Assembly: GCA_022592435.1 (NCBI GenBank)
Contig: JABYQS010000060.1
Coordinates: forward strand, 148,605-212,604
DNA length: 64,000 nt
Direction of reading: 5' to 3'
Origin: Cerioporus squamosus
Taxonomy: Eukaryota > Basidiomycota > Agaricomycetes > Polyporales > Polyporaceae
Part shown: positions 21,866-33,597 of the stretch, piece after piece
Position numbering within the stretch: the stretch's first letter is position 1
How the letters are laid out: each line of letters begins with the position of its first letter
Made by a program: the position numbers and the translations under genes
The notes under the pieces: model-generated
Seen by the model: only the letters and a program-made list of their open reading frames with translations
Databases searched by the model: none
Told to the model about the DNA's origin: nothing

Positions 21866-23984
21866 ATGTCCACCTTCACGCTTGTTGATCCCAAAGGATG
21901 GGAGTGCGATCTGCAATCTGTGAGTTCTAATTCCGTCTAATATCGGGTTTGCGAGCCGAGCGGGACTAACCATGACCAGGTATACTCGGCGTACATGGGG
22001 CATTTCCAGCATCACAACGTGCCATGGTGAGTGGTTGTCGGGCATCCACTGCATGATTTTAACCACCCCTTCCGCAGGCAGGATCGGTCATGGGGCGTGT
22101 TCTTTGAGTCCTTCGAGGAGTTCTTAACCTTCTCATGGCCCGCGATTACTGTCACCGATACGTGGACTGGCCGGGCGCACATAGTAGTCCGAATGTCGTC
22201 AATAGGCGCGTTTCTCAAGATGCTCAAGACAAGGTATACCAGAACTTCTCGATCCCACCAGATGACGAACTGGATTTGACCCCGCGATCTTGCCCCGCAC
22301 CGTAGATTTGGGGAGACGCTGCCGATGGTGGAGAACATCCTGCGAATCACCCCATTTGAAACATCCCAGCGCCACCTACGTACCATCACGGATTACGCTG
22401 CGTACAAGAAGGTGTTCGCAACGTTGCCTGCGGTCGTCCTCGCAGCGTTGAAAGTTCGGGTCAGGAACGGCGAGCCCAAGGCCATCCGGGAATTATGGGC
22501 TTCGAAAGACAAGACGTTCTTGGCCCTCGATTTTGAATGGTCCGAACGCAATACTGCGTCATGCATAGAATGGGGGTACTGTGCCGTACGCTGCGGTCAT
22601 CTGGACACGTCAGTATGAAGTCCTCTTTGACCGTCCTGCCACCCACGCTGACGCACACGTACACACGGCATCCACAGAGCAGGCGCATGGCCGCCTGATC
22701 CCGAGCCAAACTATAGGTGAGCGGCTTGCCGCCGGCTCTCTGTTAGCAATACATCGGACTTACGGGCCACGGTCCTAGACGTGGGCATTACATTGTCTCG
22801 GAGTATGCGGACGTGCACAACAGGATCAAGCCGAGCTACCCATGGGCGGTAAGTCCTCCTGTCGCACGAGTTCAATTTGGGAGCGCATGCTCACCTTCGT
22901 CGAACCTTTCTCTGCAGTATGCGGTGAGCAGACATCCTGCCGAAGTCACGGTCGTGACCTCTGATCTGACTCTGGTCTCATTCAGTTCGGCGAAAGCCAG
23001 GTCATCTCCAAAGCGAAGCTGCCGCAGATGATACAGGCCATCATCAGGTGAGGATGACCCTCAAACGTGCATATCGCTCGTTGTATTGAACCTGCACGCC
23101 ACCATACTGCAGCAGTCTCATCAGTCCCGACTCCGAGACAATTCCCAATACACTTGTGCTGATCGCCCACGGCACCGCAGGCGACCTTCGGCGACTGGAG
23201 GAAATGAAAATCAGTAAGCAACCTCCCTTCTTTTCTCGTGCCTGTCCCCCGTTTCTGTTCATCACCACACCTCCACGGATCATCTCATTCACAATCCCTC
23301 GCCGTGCACTAACTCCGACCCACAGAACTCCCGCACAACCTCCTCATCGTCGACACCATGGCCTTCGAGCGACAACTGTATGCCTCGGGCCAGCGCGGCG
23401 CGATGCTCGAACCCTCCGGCCGTCCGCGCGAGCACGGTTCGAGCCTCTCCCTCATGGCACTCCTCCAGTCCCTCGGCGTCGACACCCAGCGCGTCCTGCA
23501 CAACGCGGGAAACGCGGCGTTCATGACGCTTCTCGGCCTCCAGCTCCTGCTCGACCCGGACACCAAGGTTCCCCCGTTCAAAGCACCAAACGGCATGACG
23601 CCCATGATGCGCAGCGCGAGCCGGAGCCCAGCCATGCCGCCTTCGATCGCGTTCATGCCCCCTCCTGCGGTCTTCCCGGCGATGGGGGCTATGGGAGGTA
23701 TGGGGATGATGCCGTTCCCTGTGGCCGGCGGGCTCTCTCCGGAGGTGTTCCACGACTCCTCGGGAAGTAGTCGGACGTCGTTCTTCCCGCAACAGCGCTC
23801 TATCAGCGACCATAGGCTGCATACGGCGTCGCCGAACGTGGCCAGTATGCATGGTGGTCGGCTCCCTGGTCGGACGAGGGTAAACTCGATGAACTCGTCC
23901 TCCGTCAACGAGATGGGTGAGCAGCTCGGGAATCTGCACATCAAGAGCAGGTCCGCGAACGCGCGCACCCCTCCGAACCTCTAA
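21866..23984 (+). CDS. Gfd2/YDR514C-like protein (exonuclease fold), likely inactive
   Basis: Ten coding exons: 21866-21919, 21980-22026, 22078-22233, 22306-22608, 22678-22716, 22779-22848, 22918-22923, 22986-23047, 23113-23213 and 23326-23984; phases agree, 498 aa. The C-terminal domain is the RNase H-like, DEDD-type fold of the Gfd2/YDR514C family. It shows FLALDFEW (D161, E163), PDPEPNYR, GHYIVSEY, LVLIAHGTAGDL (D270), LLIVDTMAF and HNAGNAAFMTL. In DEDDh enzymes the last motif is H-x4-D; here H338 is present but residue 343 is Ala, so the fourth metal ligand is missing. The last exon adds a Pro/Met/Ser-rich tail. Yeast Gfd2 is linked genetically to mRNA export factor Dbp5; the role here is inferred only from family. 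Exon 7 would be only 6 nt (Tyr-Ala). The acceptor before exon 9 is a CAGCAG tandem. Confidence 0.85.
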
Positions 23985-24197
23985 GTAGCGAAGTCTCAAG
24001 GATGACTTTACGTAGCTGTCATGATCTTGTTATGTTCTCTCTCTTCCTCTCTTCATGGACCAGACGGACTTGATTCGGTACAACTGGGACTTTGTTACGC
24101 GCAGCCATACGACTAGTTCACGAGTTAGGGACTCTTGCTACGTTTGATCCATCGATACACCTCCATAGCGAATACATATCCATGCCCATGTACAACT

Positions 24198-26156
24198 CTA
24201 GACGACAGCGTAGTTTTCGACGTTCACGGTCGCGTCTTCCGAGTAGACGACGTCCTCGCCGTTGTCAACCCGGGTGACGGTCGCGACCTTCACTCCCGCG
24301 ATGCTGCCCTGCGCGACGAACGCGACCTTGACGGGGAAGAAGACCCCCGCGTCGTCCCCGCCGACGGAGAACTCCATGGAGCCCGATCGTTCCTCGGCGT
24401 TGATGAGGGGAATGTTCCAGTCGAGCGAATGGCTCGAGGAGTTCAGCTGCCACTCCCCAGAATGCGACGAGACCGTCGGGTACGACCCATCACTGTGTCC
24501 ATCCTATAAGCTTCTGACACTTATGGAAGAAGAAATGGGGCACATACGGCAGCGGGATGGAGATGACCACGTCATATAGGGTGATGTTCTCGTTCTCGAG
24601 CTCATACTCTATGTTGACGTCGCATGTCCCGTCATTGGATGGCGTCGGCCAGCAGTTGACTAGTCAAGATACCCCTGCGTTAGCTTGCGTCCTCCAGGTA
24701 CCAACAGAAGGGGCCGACAGAAGAATCGACTCAGTTAGACTCACTTGACAGGGGGACGTACGTCTCGTCCTTGCCGGCATATCTCCACTTGAGAACAGCG
24801 AGCGGCTGGCCGACGGGGAAAGAACGCGAGGGATCCTTCAGAGCGACAACGCGGTCCCTGTTCGAGACGAACTTTCCGACGTTCGGGTGCTGTTTGAACT
24901 GGAGCTCAGGGCCGAAGGTTGCAGGTGGCGGGGCGAGCGCGAGCTTGACGCGACCCAGGGCGGGGTCGGAGATGTGCAGGTTCATGTCTCCACGCAGCTC
25001 GAGGTTGTTGAGCCCACCTTCCCGCATGAGTTCTAGCGACAAGAACTCCTTGATGACGATATGGACACTGTAGAAGTGTCATGAGAAGAAGGAACCATGT
25101 TGACAGAAGCGTTCTGCAGTCGTACCTCTCCTCAGTCACTGGGGGCAAGCTACCTCGCTCGTTCTTGGGAGCGACATGCACGGGCTCAGGTGTGTTCGAC
25201 ACGTTCGGGGTTCCGGGTATCGACATGTCCTCAGAGAGCAATGCCTCTCCACCAAGCGCATCCAGCAGAGCGGACTGCTGCGTCTTTTTCGCACCGAGTT
25301 TCATGCCGCTGCCCTTGAAGGCCGGGGCGCGAAGACTTGATGGTGCCGGAGAGGCCGTACGCACTGGCGTCGGGGCGTTGTACTCGCGTTGTGGAACGGG
25401 TGCATAGCCAGAGATGCCACCACCGAGGTAGCTGCCTCCGGAGGGACCGCCGGCTGCGGCGCGCCGTTGCTGCTCCCGACGCTGCATCTCGAGCTGCTTT
25501 GCGCGCCGCTTGAGCTCCTCCTTCGCCTCCGCCTCCTTGTTCTATCCTCCCAGCACTTCGACGTCAAGAGCGGGAACGCGCATACACCAGGAAACGAACG
25601 CACCCGAGCGATGATCTCCTGGATCTTCTCCTCGTGACTCTCCATCTCCAGCACATTGCGCACCTGCATGAGGTTGACCTGCTCCCTGTATCCCAAGCTC
25701 ACGATCTCGTCAAACGCGCCCAGCAACTCGAATGCGTTCTTGAGAATCTCGCGCTGCTCTGCACTCCTGCACATGTCCGAGACCACGCGCGCGAACAGGT
25801 GGAGGGTCTCGATGTCTTGTAGGATATTGGACGCCTTGTTCGTGATGAGAAGGATGTAGAGGTCTTCCAATGGTTGGTAGACATAGCGGACGTCAGCGGT
25901 CTCAACAGAAGTGTGTTGCGTGCCGGTTGGGATGAGTTTCGGGAAGGACGCGAGAAGGGACTCTATGCGTGCTCTTGACATATCACGGAACTGGCGGGAG
26001 ATGACGGCTACGAGTTGCCTCAGTAATTATCTTCCACTCTCAGATGTATACTGCGCACCCTTTCCACCCTTCGTGCATATTGAGGCTGCGAGGACGACCT
26101 AGCAGAAAGTCACATCAAGACGCTTGTGGTGACTTCCTCGGGACTTTGCATACCAT
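24198..26156 (-). CDS. RET2: Coatomer subunit delta (delta-COP)
   Basis: Seven coding exons: 26154-26156, 26059-26098, 25604-26007, 25126-25541, 24745-25067, 24548-24659 and 24198-24492; all phases agree, 530 aa, close to yeast Ret2 (546). The N-terminal longin-like domain reads MVVLAASICTKGGKAVISRQFRD...ILQDIETLHLFARV, followed by a helical linker (EAKEELKRRAKQLEMQ) and a C-terminal mu-homology domain (VHIVIKEFLSLEL...DMNLHISDP...LKWRYAGKDE...NIEYELEN...SGEWQL). Delta-COP is part of the F subcomplex of COPI and binds cargo and Dsl1 during Golgi-to-ER transport. The start codon is alone at the end of its exon: ATG is followed at once by a 55-nt intron (GTATGC...CTAG), and the protein then continues VVLAAS. 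Convergent with the Gfd2-like gene (213 bp apart). Confidence 0.95.
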
Positions 26157-27130
26157 TGTGGATTGTTTGCTGCGCAGAAAGAGAGACCAAGTAGTTCAAG
26201 ATCCGTCAAATAATCGTCTCTGAATTGTGCAGCAAGGAGTCGGTCGTCAGAGATGGCGGTATAAGGCGGGAACTCGTCGCGGGCGTTCGTAACGGACGCG
26301 ACAAGCGAGCGACGTGTCTGCACCGCCCGGCGCTAAAGGCATACACCGTCCCTAGGATCGGTCTACTTACTTCGACGACCGTCAACTTCGCTGGTCGTGC
26401 GTAGGACTAGTTGATTCTGATCAGTCGCGACACTCCCTCCCCTTGAGGCAATGCACAGGACACTTGGGCCAGATCTGTACTCAACGTGAAGACTACAAAC
26501 ATACTGACAGCGTGATTCAAGTACTCTCTGGGGGCAACCCTAATACTCGGTCCTATGTGGTTAACTGAGCTCATGGCACGATGTCGCGTTTATGGCTCTA
26601 GCTACTAGGTAACCCTGACTTCACACAACTTGGAAAGATAACTGTGTCGCCTCTCACCGCTGCTTTTAAGGTTATCGCAGCAAAATCGGTTTCCGAGGTC
26701 ATGTCTACATTTGCAAGTCGGTGGAACGTGCCTGCGGGCACGATGCCTTCGGCGGATATCCCTCGGACTCACACAGGGAGCCGAGGAGAAGCCGCGGACA
26801 GACTACACCGAGCATCCGTAACCCAAAGATCAGACTGTGTCGCATGTTTGGACCTTGCCGGGGTGCCATGAGATACGGAACGACATGGGCACGCTACTAC
26901 TACTTGCAGAGTACGTTCCACGCCTCCCGCGATCCTTTCAGCCTTGGAGGGAACGATCAGGGTATATCTGGTCCCAACAGCTCCCAACAGCACCGTCAAG
27001 TCAGACTGAGACACACGCTTGCAGTTGCGCAGGGAGATACAATACATTGCCGAAACCTATCTCTCTATACTTGCACCCGTAGATCGTCCTGCCATGCCGC
27101 ACATGTCAATTAAACAACGCCAGGCACATT
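26157..27130. other. Intergenic, no gene recognised
   Basis: Upstream region of RET2 and downstream flank of the aldo/keto reductase gene. Only short unrecognised frames are present. Confidence 0.45.
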
Positions 27131-29255
27131 TCAGGCGAACATCGGGTCGACCCTTCCAAACTTATCGAGCGCAGGTCGCCCGTACGACGACTGCGGGCAA
27201 GGATCCATTCAGTTGCACGGCCAGCAGAAGGGAGGAAAAAGACGACGCACGTAGGGTGAAGGTTTGTTGTCAAGAATCTTCTCAATCTTCTCCAAGATCG
27301 CCGGTGTCAGCTTTGGGATGACGTCCAACGCCTTGAGGTTGTCGACGACCTGCTCCGGCTTGGAGGCCCCGAGGATGACCGTGCTCGTGTTAGGGTTCAC
27401 TGCGAGCCACGCCAGCGCGAGATGCTGCACGCTGCATCCAAGTTCTGGGCAAGTACAAGGCGATGATAATCATCAACGTGAGCCAGGCGCACACAAAAGG
27501 ACAGCCAACAGAGATGGTAGGACGGCATACTGCGTCAGGGTGGATCGTACGACTCGTACCTTTCTCAGCCAGCTCCGTCAACACCTTCACCTTCTCGATC
27601 TGCTGCTGGCCCTCAGGGCTGTGGAGCTCCGCAAGCCTCTGCTTGAAGAAGTCCGCGTGCACTGCATATCTCGAGTCCGCAGGGATGCCGTTGTTGTACT
27701 GCAAAAACCGTCACCACGTCGTACGATCTTCTCAAGCACGGCGCATTCAGAGAAGCGGGCGCACCTTGCCCGTCAGAAGACCTCTCGCGAGGCCAGAGTA
27801 CACCGTCGTTCCGATGGAATACTTCCTGTAGAGAGGGCTGTACGGACGTGCCCGCATGGACGAAGGTTCAGTGACCGGGGCACAGGAGATGCGGCGTTTG
27901 GACTGGCACACTCACGCGTACTCCTTCTCCGGACGCTCACGGTGGAACATGCTGCGAAGAGAGCGTCACAAATCAGCACTTCCCAGCTCGTACAGCAAGG
28001 TGGGGCGTACTGATGCTGGCACTGCTCAGCGATGGGCGCGATGAGGCCCAGCTTCGACGCGACATCTAGAAGGTGGAGAGGACGATGGTGAGCCCGGGCA
28101 GGCCGCAGCGAATCGGGGAGCACGGCTGCTGCACGCACGGAAGGCTTCTTCGATCTCTTGCGCAGACCACTCCGACGTGGCCCAGTAGAAAGCCTGAAGA
28201 AGCGGACGAGCGTGAGTGGATGTGAGAGAGCCGCGACGGATATGGGCGCACTGCACCCGCACGCTTCGCCCTCGCGCCGCCGCGGGTTCGAGAACGCGCA
28301 GGATGCGATGGCCGAGTGAATGCACGCACCCAGCCTTGGTCAATCACATAGTTGAACGCGCGAACTATCTCCTCCATAGGAACTGCGGGGTGGCAACCGT
28401 GAGCCTTGTGGCGAGGACGCGGGCGGCGTACACGTAAAGCTAGACACACTCACCAGAGTGGTCGGGGCGATGCGCAAAGATGACATCCACATAGTCCAGC
28501 TGCAGGCGTTCAAGGCACTTCTTCGTGCCCTCGATGATGCTGTCCGGGTCGGCGGTGATCCAGTCAGTCATCGGAACAATCTCGACACTGGGCGTATTCA
28601 GTCAATTCGCCGGCAAAGTCGCACTCACTGCTTCCTGGACAAGCCCATATCGTTGGGACCTTTGCCGCCCCAGAATATCTTGGTCGTGATAACAAGATCT
28701 GAACGTTTCACGTCGAGTTCCTTGAATACACGACCCCTGATTAAGTTACCAGTCAGTTATCCCCACTTAAGGTCGGTATGAGCCAGGTACCTACATTTCG
28801 ACTTCCGCCTTCCCCGAAGCATAACCTTCCGCGGTGTCGAACCTGAGAAGCACCCGTCAAGCATCCAACTTCGTTGCCTGAACCGGCATGGAAGGCCACA
28901 TACATGTTGATCCCATGGTCCAGTGCGGTCTTGATGATTTCCTGAGTTCCGGGCAACGACAGCAGTTAGACGTATTGGCTCAAACTTGCAAGTCCGCATG
29001 ATCAGCAGGCACGACAGGCAAAGACATACCTTGACGGGATCGCCGACGACGGTCTCGCCATAGGTAAGCCCTACAAATTAATCCATGGCGCTGTCAGCCT
29101 CAACTCCGACTCGCAGAAGTCCCGCTAGTCTGGCGTTATAACCAGCGGAGGAATGGAGTCCACGTACATGCGCCCAGGGAGAAGATAGGTACACGGAGAC
29201 CGCTCGGGCCCAGTCTCCTGAAGAGCATGTTCTTCGTCTCGTATACGTAGGACAT
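27131..29255 (-). CDS. Aldo/keto reductase of the K+-channel beta-subunit type
   Basis: Fourteen coding exons, all phases consistent: 29168-29255, 29030-29070, 28904-28941, 28795-28842, 28629-28736, 28454-28539, 28330-28382, 28139-28193, 28011-28065, 27916-27951, 27765-27837, 27560-27698, 27251-27444 and 27131-27190; 357 aa. NADPH-dependent AKR barrel with the catalytic tetrad visible: D58 and Y63 in FDTAEGY, K91 in VITTK, H131 in FAHRPDHS. Also seen are the MGRVFKEL helix, FYWATSEWSAQEIEEAF, YSGLARGLLTGK and the NADPH-binding VILGASKPEQVVDNL; the protein ends FGRVDPMFA. This arrangement is the Shaker-beta-like (KCNAB/AKR6) group, common in fungi, whose substrates are mostly unknown aldehydes or ketones. 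The start ATG at 29255 is the first that fits the fold; extra 5' exons cannot be excluded. Confidence 0.93.
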
Positions 29256-29422
29256 CTTGACGTGTGACTTCGGCCCTCCAATAGATCGAAGTGTAGACTG
29301 CGCAGGGGTTCTTGTGGCTGCAGAAGGTGCTGGGAGCCAACGGTGGCGTCGAAGTAGACGTTATGGTTCGCCTCGAGTTCTCGGGGACGACGTGCGTCGC
29401 GCGAGGGCTATTGTTATCAGCT

Positions 29423-29429
29423 TTATAGG
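29423..29429 (-). promoter_or_regulatory. TATA box of the aldo/keto reductase gene
   Basis: CTATAAAG on the minus strand about 170 bases upstream of the ATG at 29255. Confidence 0.45.
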
Positions 29430-30348
29430 AGCGCACGCTTGAGGTCGTTCGCGTGGAGGCCGCCGATGCCCTCACGATGGCGAGCTCGGAGCCCCGCTGG
29501 ACCCCTCGCCATTGGGCGAGGTCGCTGTCCGGGCCGGATCAGACGATTATCTGGCCATTGGGGTCAGTGGACTCGGCCACTTGTCGGCCAGGACCCAGTC
29601 CTCCCGCTGCTCAGTCAGCAACGATCCACAAGGTGTTCTCAGGCGCAGGAATGATGTGTGGCTGGATCGACGGCATCGAGAAGGCTGGTGGGAGAAGAGG
29701 CGAAGCGTATCTCCCATGTTCTAGCGTCACGAGTGCTCATGAGTGTCGTCAACTCTTATATTTGGTTCTCCAGACATGCTAGTGGCATGAGCGGGGGCCA
29801 CCGATTGACGGCATTGATAACAACCGCGGATGCATTTTCGAATTGTTAGGAAAGGCGACATCAGCACATTGGAACTTACCATGGTCGTGTCCGACTCTCA
29901 CTGGTCCGGATGCTCTGTATCCGCACAGATTGGCCGGTAGCTTTGCCATCGTGAGGGAGCGCTATCACGACAATTTGAGGGAAGAAGGAGCACTTACTCA
30001 CGAGAAGATAGAACGTGTAGCTGTAATACCGGTTGCGAGGAAGGCTGGGAAGGAGGGCGTTCGAGCTCACTTGTGCAATTTCCACTGAAGTACCAGTAAC
30101 ACTAGCAAGCTCGCAGCACATAGATCAACCGCCAACAGGTCGAACGACAGATTGTGGATTCAGCAACAAGCTTACCCGCCTGCCAAACGGGGCCTAAGTC
30201 TATTTTCGAGAAGGTGGTTGTAACGTCAAGGCTTTGGGAGGAGTAGCAGCCGTGGGAAAATGGGTTGCCTGTTTTGGATGCCTGCGCCTCGTTCCGCGGA
30301 CCGTGGCTGGACGCTCTCCACCAACGGCCTTTGACCAACACTACCGCC
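29430..30348. other. Divergent promoter region between AKR and FAS1 genes
   Basis: No coding sequence is supported. It separates two divergently transcribed genes. Confidence 0.5.
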
Positions 30349-31233
30349 ATGCGTCTACAGCTTCTCTCTCTCCTAGTTCTGCCGTTCCTGGCATCAGCCT
30401 CCATCGACGAACAAATGGTCATACCAGCCTCCCAAGCCGGCCCCGGAGAGCCTTTTGTCCCGGTCATCAACTCCGGAAAGCCCTCGCTCGCGGACCTGCT
30501 CACCATCGAGCCTTCCGCATCGATATTCTACTCCTACGCGCGGGAAGTCGAGATCAGCCAGCTATTTAGTAACCCCAACGCCCGGAGCACCGTCCTTGTT
30601 CCGACGAACAAGGCAGTGATAGCGCTCCCAAGGAAGCCGTGAGTACCTCCTTGTCCGCCGTGCACACACCGCTCATGCCTCAAGGCTCGGCATCCGATTC
30701 CATGCCTTCCGTGCCGTGCTGTTCACAGACATGAAGGACCCAAGCCGCTCGACGATGGCGTCATCCTAAGTGAGGCGGAGTTTGACAGTATGTCAAAGAA
30801 GAACGTTGAGCGTTGGGTATCGGCGCACATCATCCCTGTGAGCATTCAGTACTCGGCCTTTCCGTCCACGGCGTGGCATGCCGCACGGCGGGCAGCTCTC
30901 AAGCACCAATGGACGTGCGAGTACTCACCCGAAGGTATCTGCATGACAGAAATCCCCGATATCCTTGGCATCGGACGGCGAGTTCGAGACGCTGCTCGAC
31001 GGCAAGAACGTATCATTCAACCTCGTCGACGGGGACTCTGGCACGCCGGAGTGGACCCGCGTGGTCCTCGACGGCTCTGTTCGCCTAACGGGCATGAAGG
31101 AGGTAAGCACGCCTCTACATTGTCTCGGTGCATTCGGCTTCACGGGGGTCATGGCTAATGACCGACCCTTCTCCCGCGTCAGGCGTCGAATGGCGTCCTC
31201 TACATCCTCGATGGCACGGTCACGTTGGAGTAG
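30349..31233 (+). CDS. Secreted FAS1 (fasciclin)-domain protein
   Basis: Exons 30349-30638, 30729-30837, 30950-31102 and 31183-31233; 200 aa. The N-terminal signal peptide is MRLQLLSLLVLPFLASAS. One FAS1 domain follows: LADLLTIEPSASIFYSYAREVEISQLF, the H1-like STVLVPTNKAVIALPRKP, ILSEAEFDSM, VERWVSAHIIP, then FETLLDGKNVSF, and the H2-like GSVRLTGMKEASNGVLYILDGTVTLE at the very end. FAS1 domains mediate cell adhesion and occur in fungal surface or vacuolar proteins. This short single-domain form with the GVLYILDGTL end resembles the yeast YLR001C/mug57 group. No GPI signal is seen. The third intron boundary (30838-30949, 112 nt) is longer than neighbours and could hide a small extra exon. Confidence 0.85.
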
Positions 31234-32347
31234 ACTCCGGACTGCCTCTTCACTGCGCTCTGTTGTACATTTAGCTCCATCTTGTAATATCATCGGCCGC
31301 ACAGGAACCGCTGCTCGTGGCGCCTCGCTCAACTAGAAGACCATCCGGAGGAAAAACCACATCGGCTACCGTACGTCCCTGAAAGCCCTTGACAGGCAAT
31401 GACACCGTCCCCACGCTAGGGCACTGCTTCCATACACCTTGCAAGCACTTGTTCATGTTCGCAGGGACTGGTCGGGCGGTTGTCGGAGGTGTGGTAGGCA
31501 CGTTTGCTTGTTCGGAGTCCGATGTTTGCGGGAACCCGGAGTGCAGGCTCATGGAAGGGCGGGACGTTGGATCTTGATATCTGTCAACGCGGACCGCGAT
31601 CTTCACCACCAGGTCACACCTGTCATCTGTCAGTGTCAGTTCTTGTTCAGGGACGTGCTCAGTGCCAGACGCGCGGCGGTCAGAAGGTGAGAAGCAGGGC
31701 TGTTGAGTTGCACAAGCCGCTCCTTGGCGGCATCTCTGGTGCTCAAGGTACGATAGGCTGGGGCTAAACGTAAAGTTCAAGTCTACCGTGCTGCCTATCG
31801 GCGTCGGTGCCGCGTTTCCTGCTGCTGTGTGTCCGGCCGAAACACTTTGCTCCCGTAGGGCTACGGGAGCAGATCCTCCGGGGCGTTGGTAGTTAGTGGC
31901 ATGTTGGCTATGTATCCAATGGGCTAAGCTGCTCCCTGGAGCTTACTTCCCGAGATGTTCACCTCCATTGAATATCATTGTTTAGGCCACACAGGCTGCA
32001 GTAAGACCTGAATGTACTTGGTGCATGAGGGTGTCGTTGTGAGCTTGTGAGCTAGCGCCTACATGACGTAGTACATAGATCGTCCGCGCGCTTAGACTGC
32101 CCAGTCTGTTTCGAACCTCCACGTCCACGGATGCAAACATCGAGCTTCAGACCCTCTTTCGACCGATCTGCGCTATGGTTCTGCTCTATCGACGCTATAT
32201 CTGCGCACTTACTCCCCGCTTCGATCGACAATCACTCGGTGATGTGACCAGAGAAGCTCGTGGACGGGACGCGTGGACTGCGCGGCCCGCTGCAGTCGCT
32301 GACCCTTGCGTTCTACTACGACCGTTCACGACGATTCACAAGACCTC
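31234..32347. other. Intergenic, no gene recognised
   Basis: Contains one perfect 11-bp inverted repeat (listed separately). No supported coding sequence; the 5' end of the next gene may reach into it. Confidence 0.45.
31848..31871. repeat. Perfect 11-bp inverted repeat with 2-base loop
   Basis: TGCTCCCGTAG, then GG, then CTACGGGAGCA. It would form a stable cruciform or RNA hairpin. It lies about 620 bp downstream of the FAS1 stop codon. Confidence 0.8.
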
Positions 32348-33597
32348 ATGGCAAGCCACAAGCGCAGAGTAACAGACCTGACCGCGGGAGACGTAGACCC
32401 GGTGATCCAGTCGCTGGTTCCATTCATGGCCGGTTTGGACCGTGACGACGAGCGGACAGCGGGCGTGGTCGAGATAATCGAGTCGCTGTTCTTCAAGCTC
32501 AAGCAGGGTTCGGTGCGTCACAATTTTCCGAACCTCGCAACGCATCGCTCATGTTAGCTCATGACCATCTGACATATCCCCGATCGTGACAGCGTGCACC
32601 ATCTATCGCCACCGCGCTGGACTTGCAGGAGAACCACATCTATCCGTATGGACTCGAGTTCAAGGACGAGACCGCGAAGGCCCTCGTGCGCCAGCGAGGC
32701 GCGCAAGAAGTCGACAACAACTTCCTGACGCTGTCGAATACGAAGGCCCTCATCTCGCTCGTGCGCAAGCACATGTCTCGCGCGGTACGCCACAAGCACA
32801 TTCAGGCATGCGGGCAGCAGCAGACTGACCAATGCGCATCCGATCCGGGCAGTCTTTGGGCGGGTGCCGGATGCTCATCGATGTCATAATTCTCCGGCTC
32901 GCGTCTGTGATGAGCAGCGACGCGGATAACCTCGCTGTAATCCCAGATTGGACTGCTCTGAACACCGGCCCGGGGGCGAGGCCCTCCCTCGAGGGCGTCA
33001 TCGACTATCTGATCACGAAACGCCCTTCCAAGTACTCAGGTGGGCGCACACGCATGTGGTTACTCTATTGCGGGGTGGAGAGGCTGATGATGGAATCGCA
33101 GGTCTGATACTCTCCGAACCTGTAGGAGCGCTGAACAGGCCTGACCTGGCACACGTCGGGTCGTCGAACATCTACGAGGCTAGGACGTGTTCGGAACTCC
33201 AATCGGGCCTAATGCAAGCGGTACTTGCAGCAGCCACGTCGGTCAGAGAAAATCAGTGAGTCCGGTACTACTCGTTCGCCGGAGGATATTCATGTGCATG
33301 ATTTGCGTTCTTGTAGGAAAGAGTGTGCCAGAGGTGCCGTCACCTGTGGCGACCATTGGATATTTTTCGCGTACCAGGGTCCGAAAGGCGGGGACTATGC
33401 CAAGTATGCGCGAACTGAGGTGCTCGACGTTGGCAAGGATGCTGAGAACCTCGAGCTCATCCTCGGTGTTCTTGTTGATTGGGTTTGTCGTCCACAGCTC
33501 GCATAGTTGCCGAGCGAGCCTAACAGTACGCTAACGCCTGCGCTAGATCGAGAATGCCGAGGTGTTTGGGCCGCAGAAGTACTTCTACATCGTCTAA
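32348..33597 (+). CDS. Uncharacterised Agaricomycete protein (possible PD-(D/E)XK-like fold)
   Basis: Six exons with consistent phases: 32348-32512, 32593-32784, 32853-33039, 33102-33255, 33317-33482 and 33547-33597; 304 aa. I recognise no named family with certainty. Features seen are a helical N-terminal part (VIQSLVPFMAGL...VVEIIESLFFKLK), an LSNTKALISLVRKHMSRA segment, and a core with WTALNTGPGARPSLEGVIDYLIT (Asp), HVGSSNIYEARTCSELQSGLMQAVLAA and GDHWIFFAYQ. The D...E-x-(K/R) pattern followed by a helix resembles PD-(D/E)XK nuclease-like proteins common in basidiomycete genomes, with Arg in place of Lys; this is inference. The start is uncertain because the first exon has no distinctive N-terminus. 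Confidence 0.6.
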
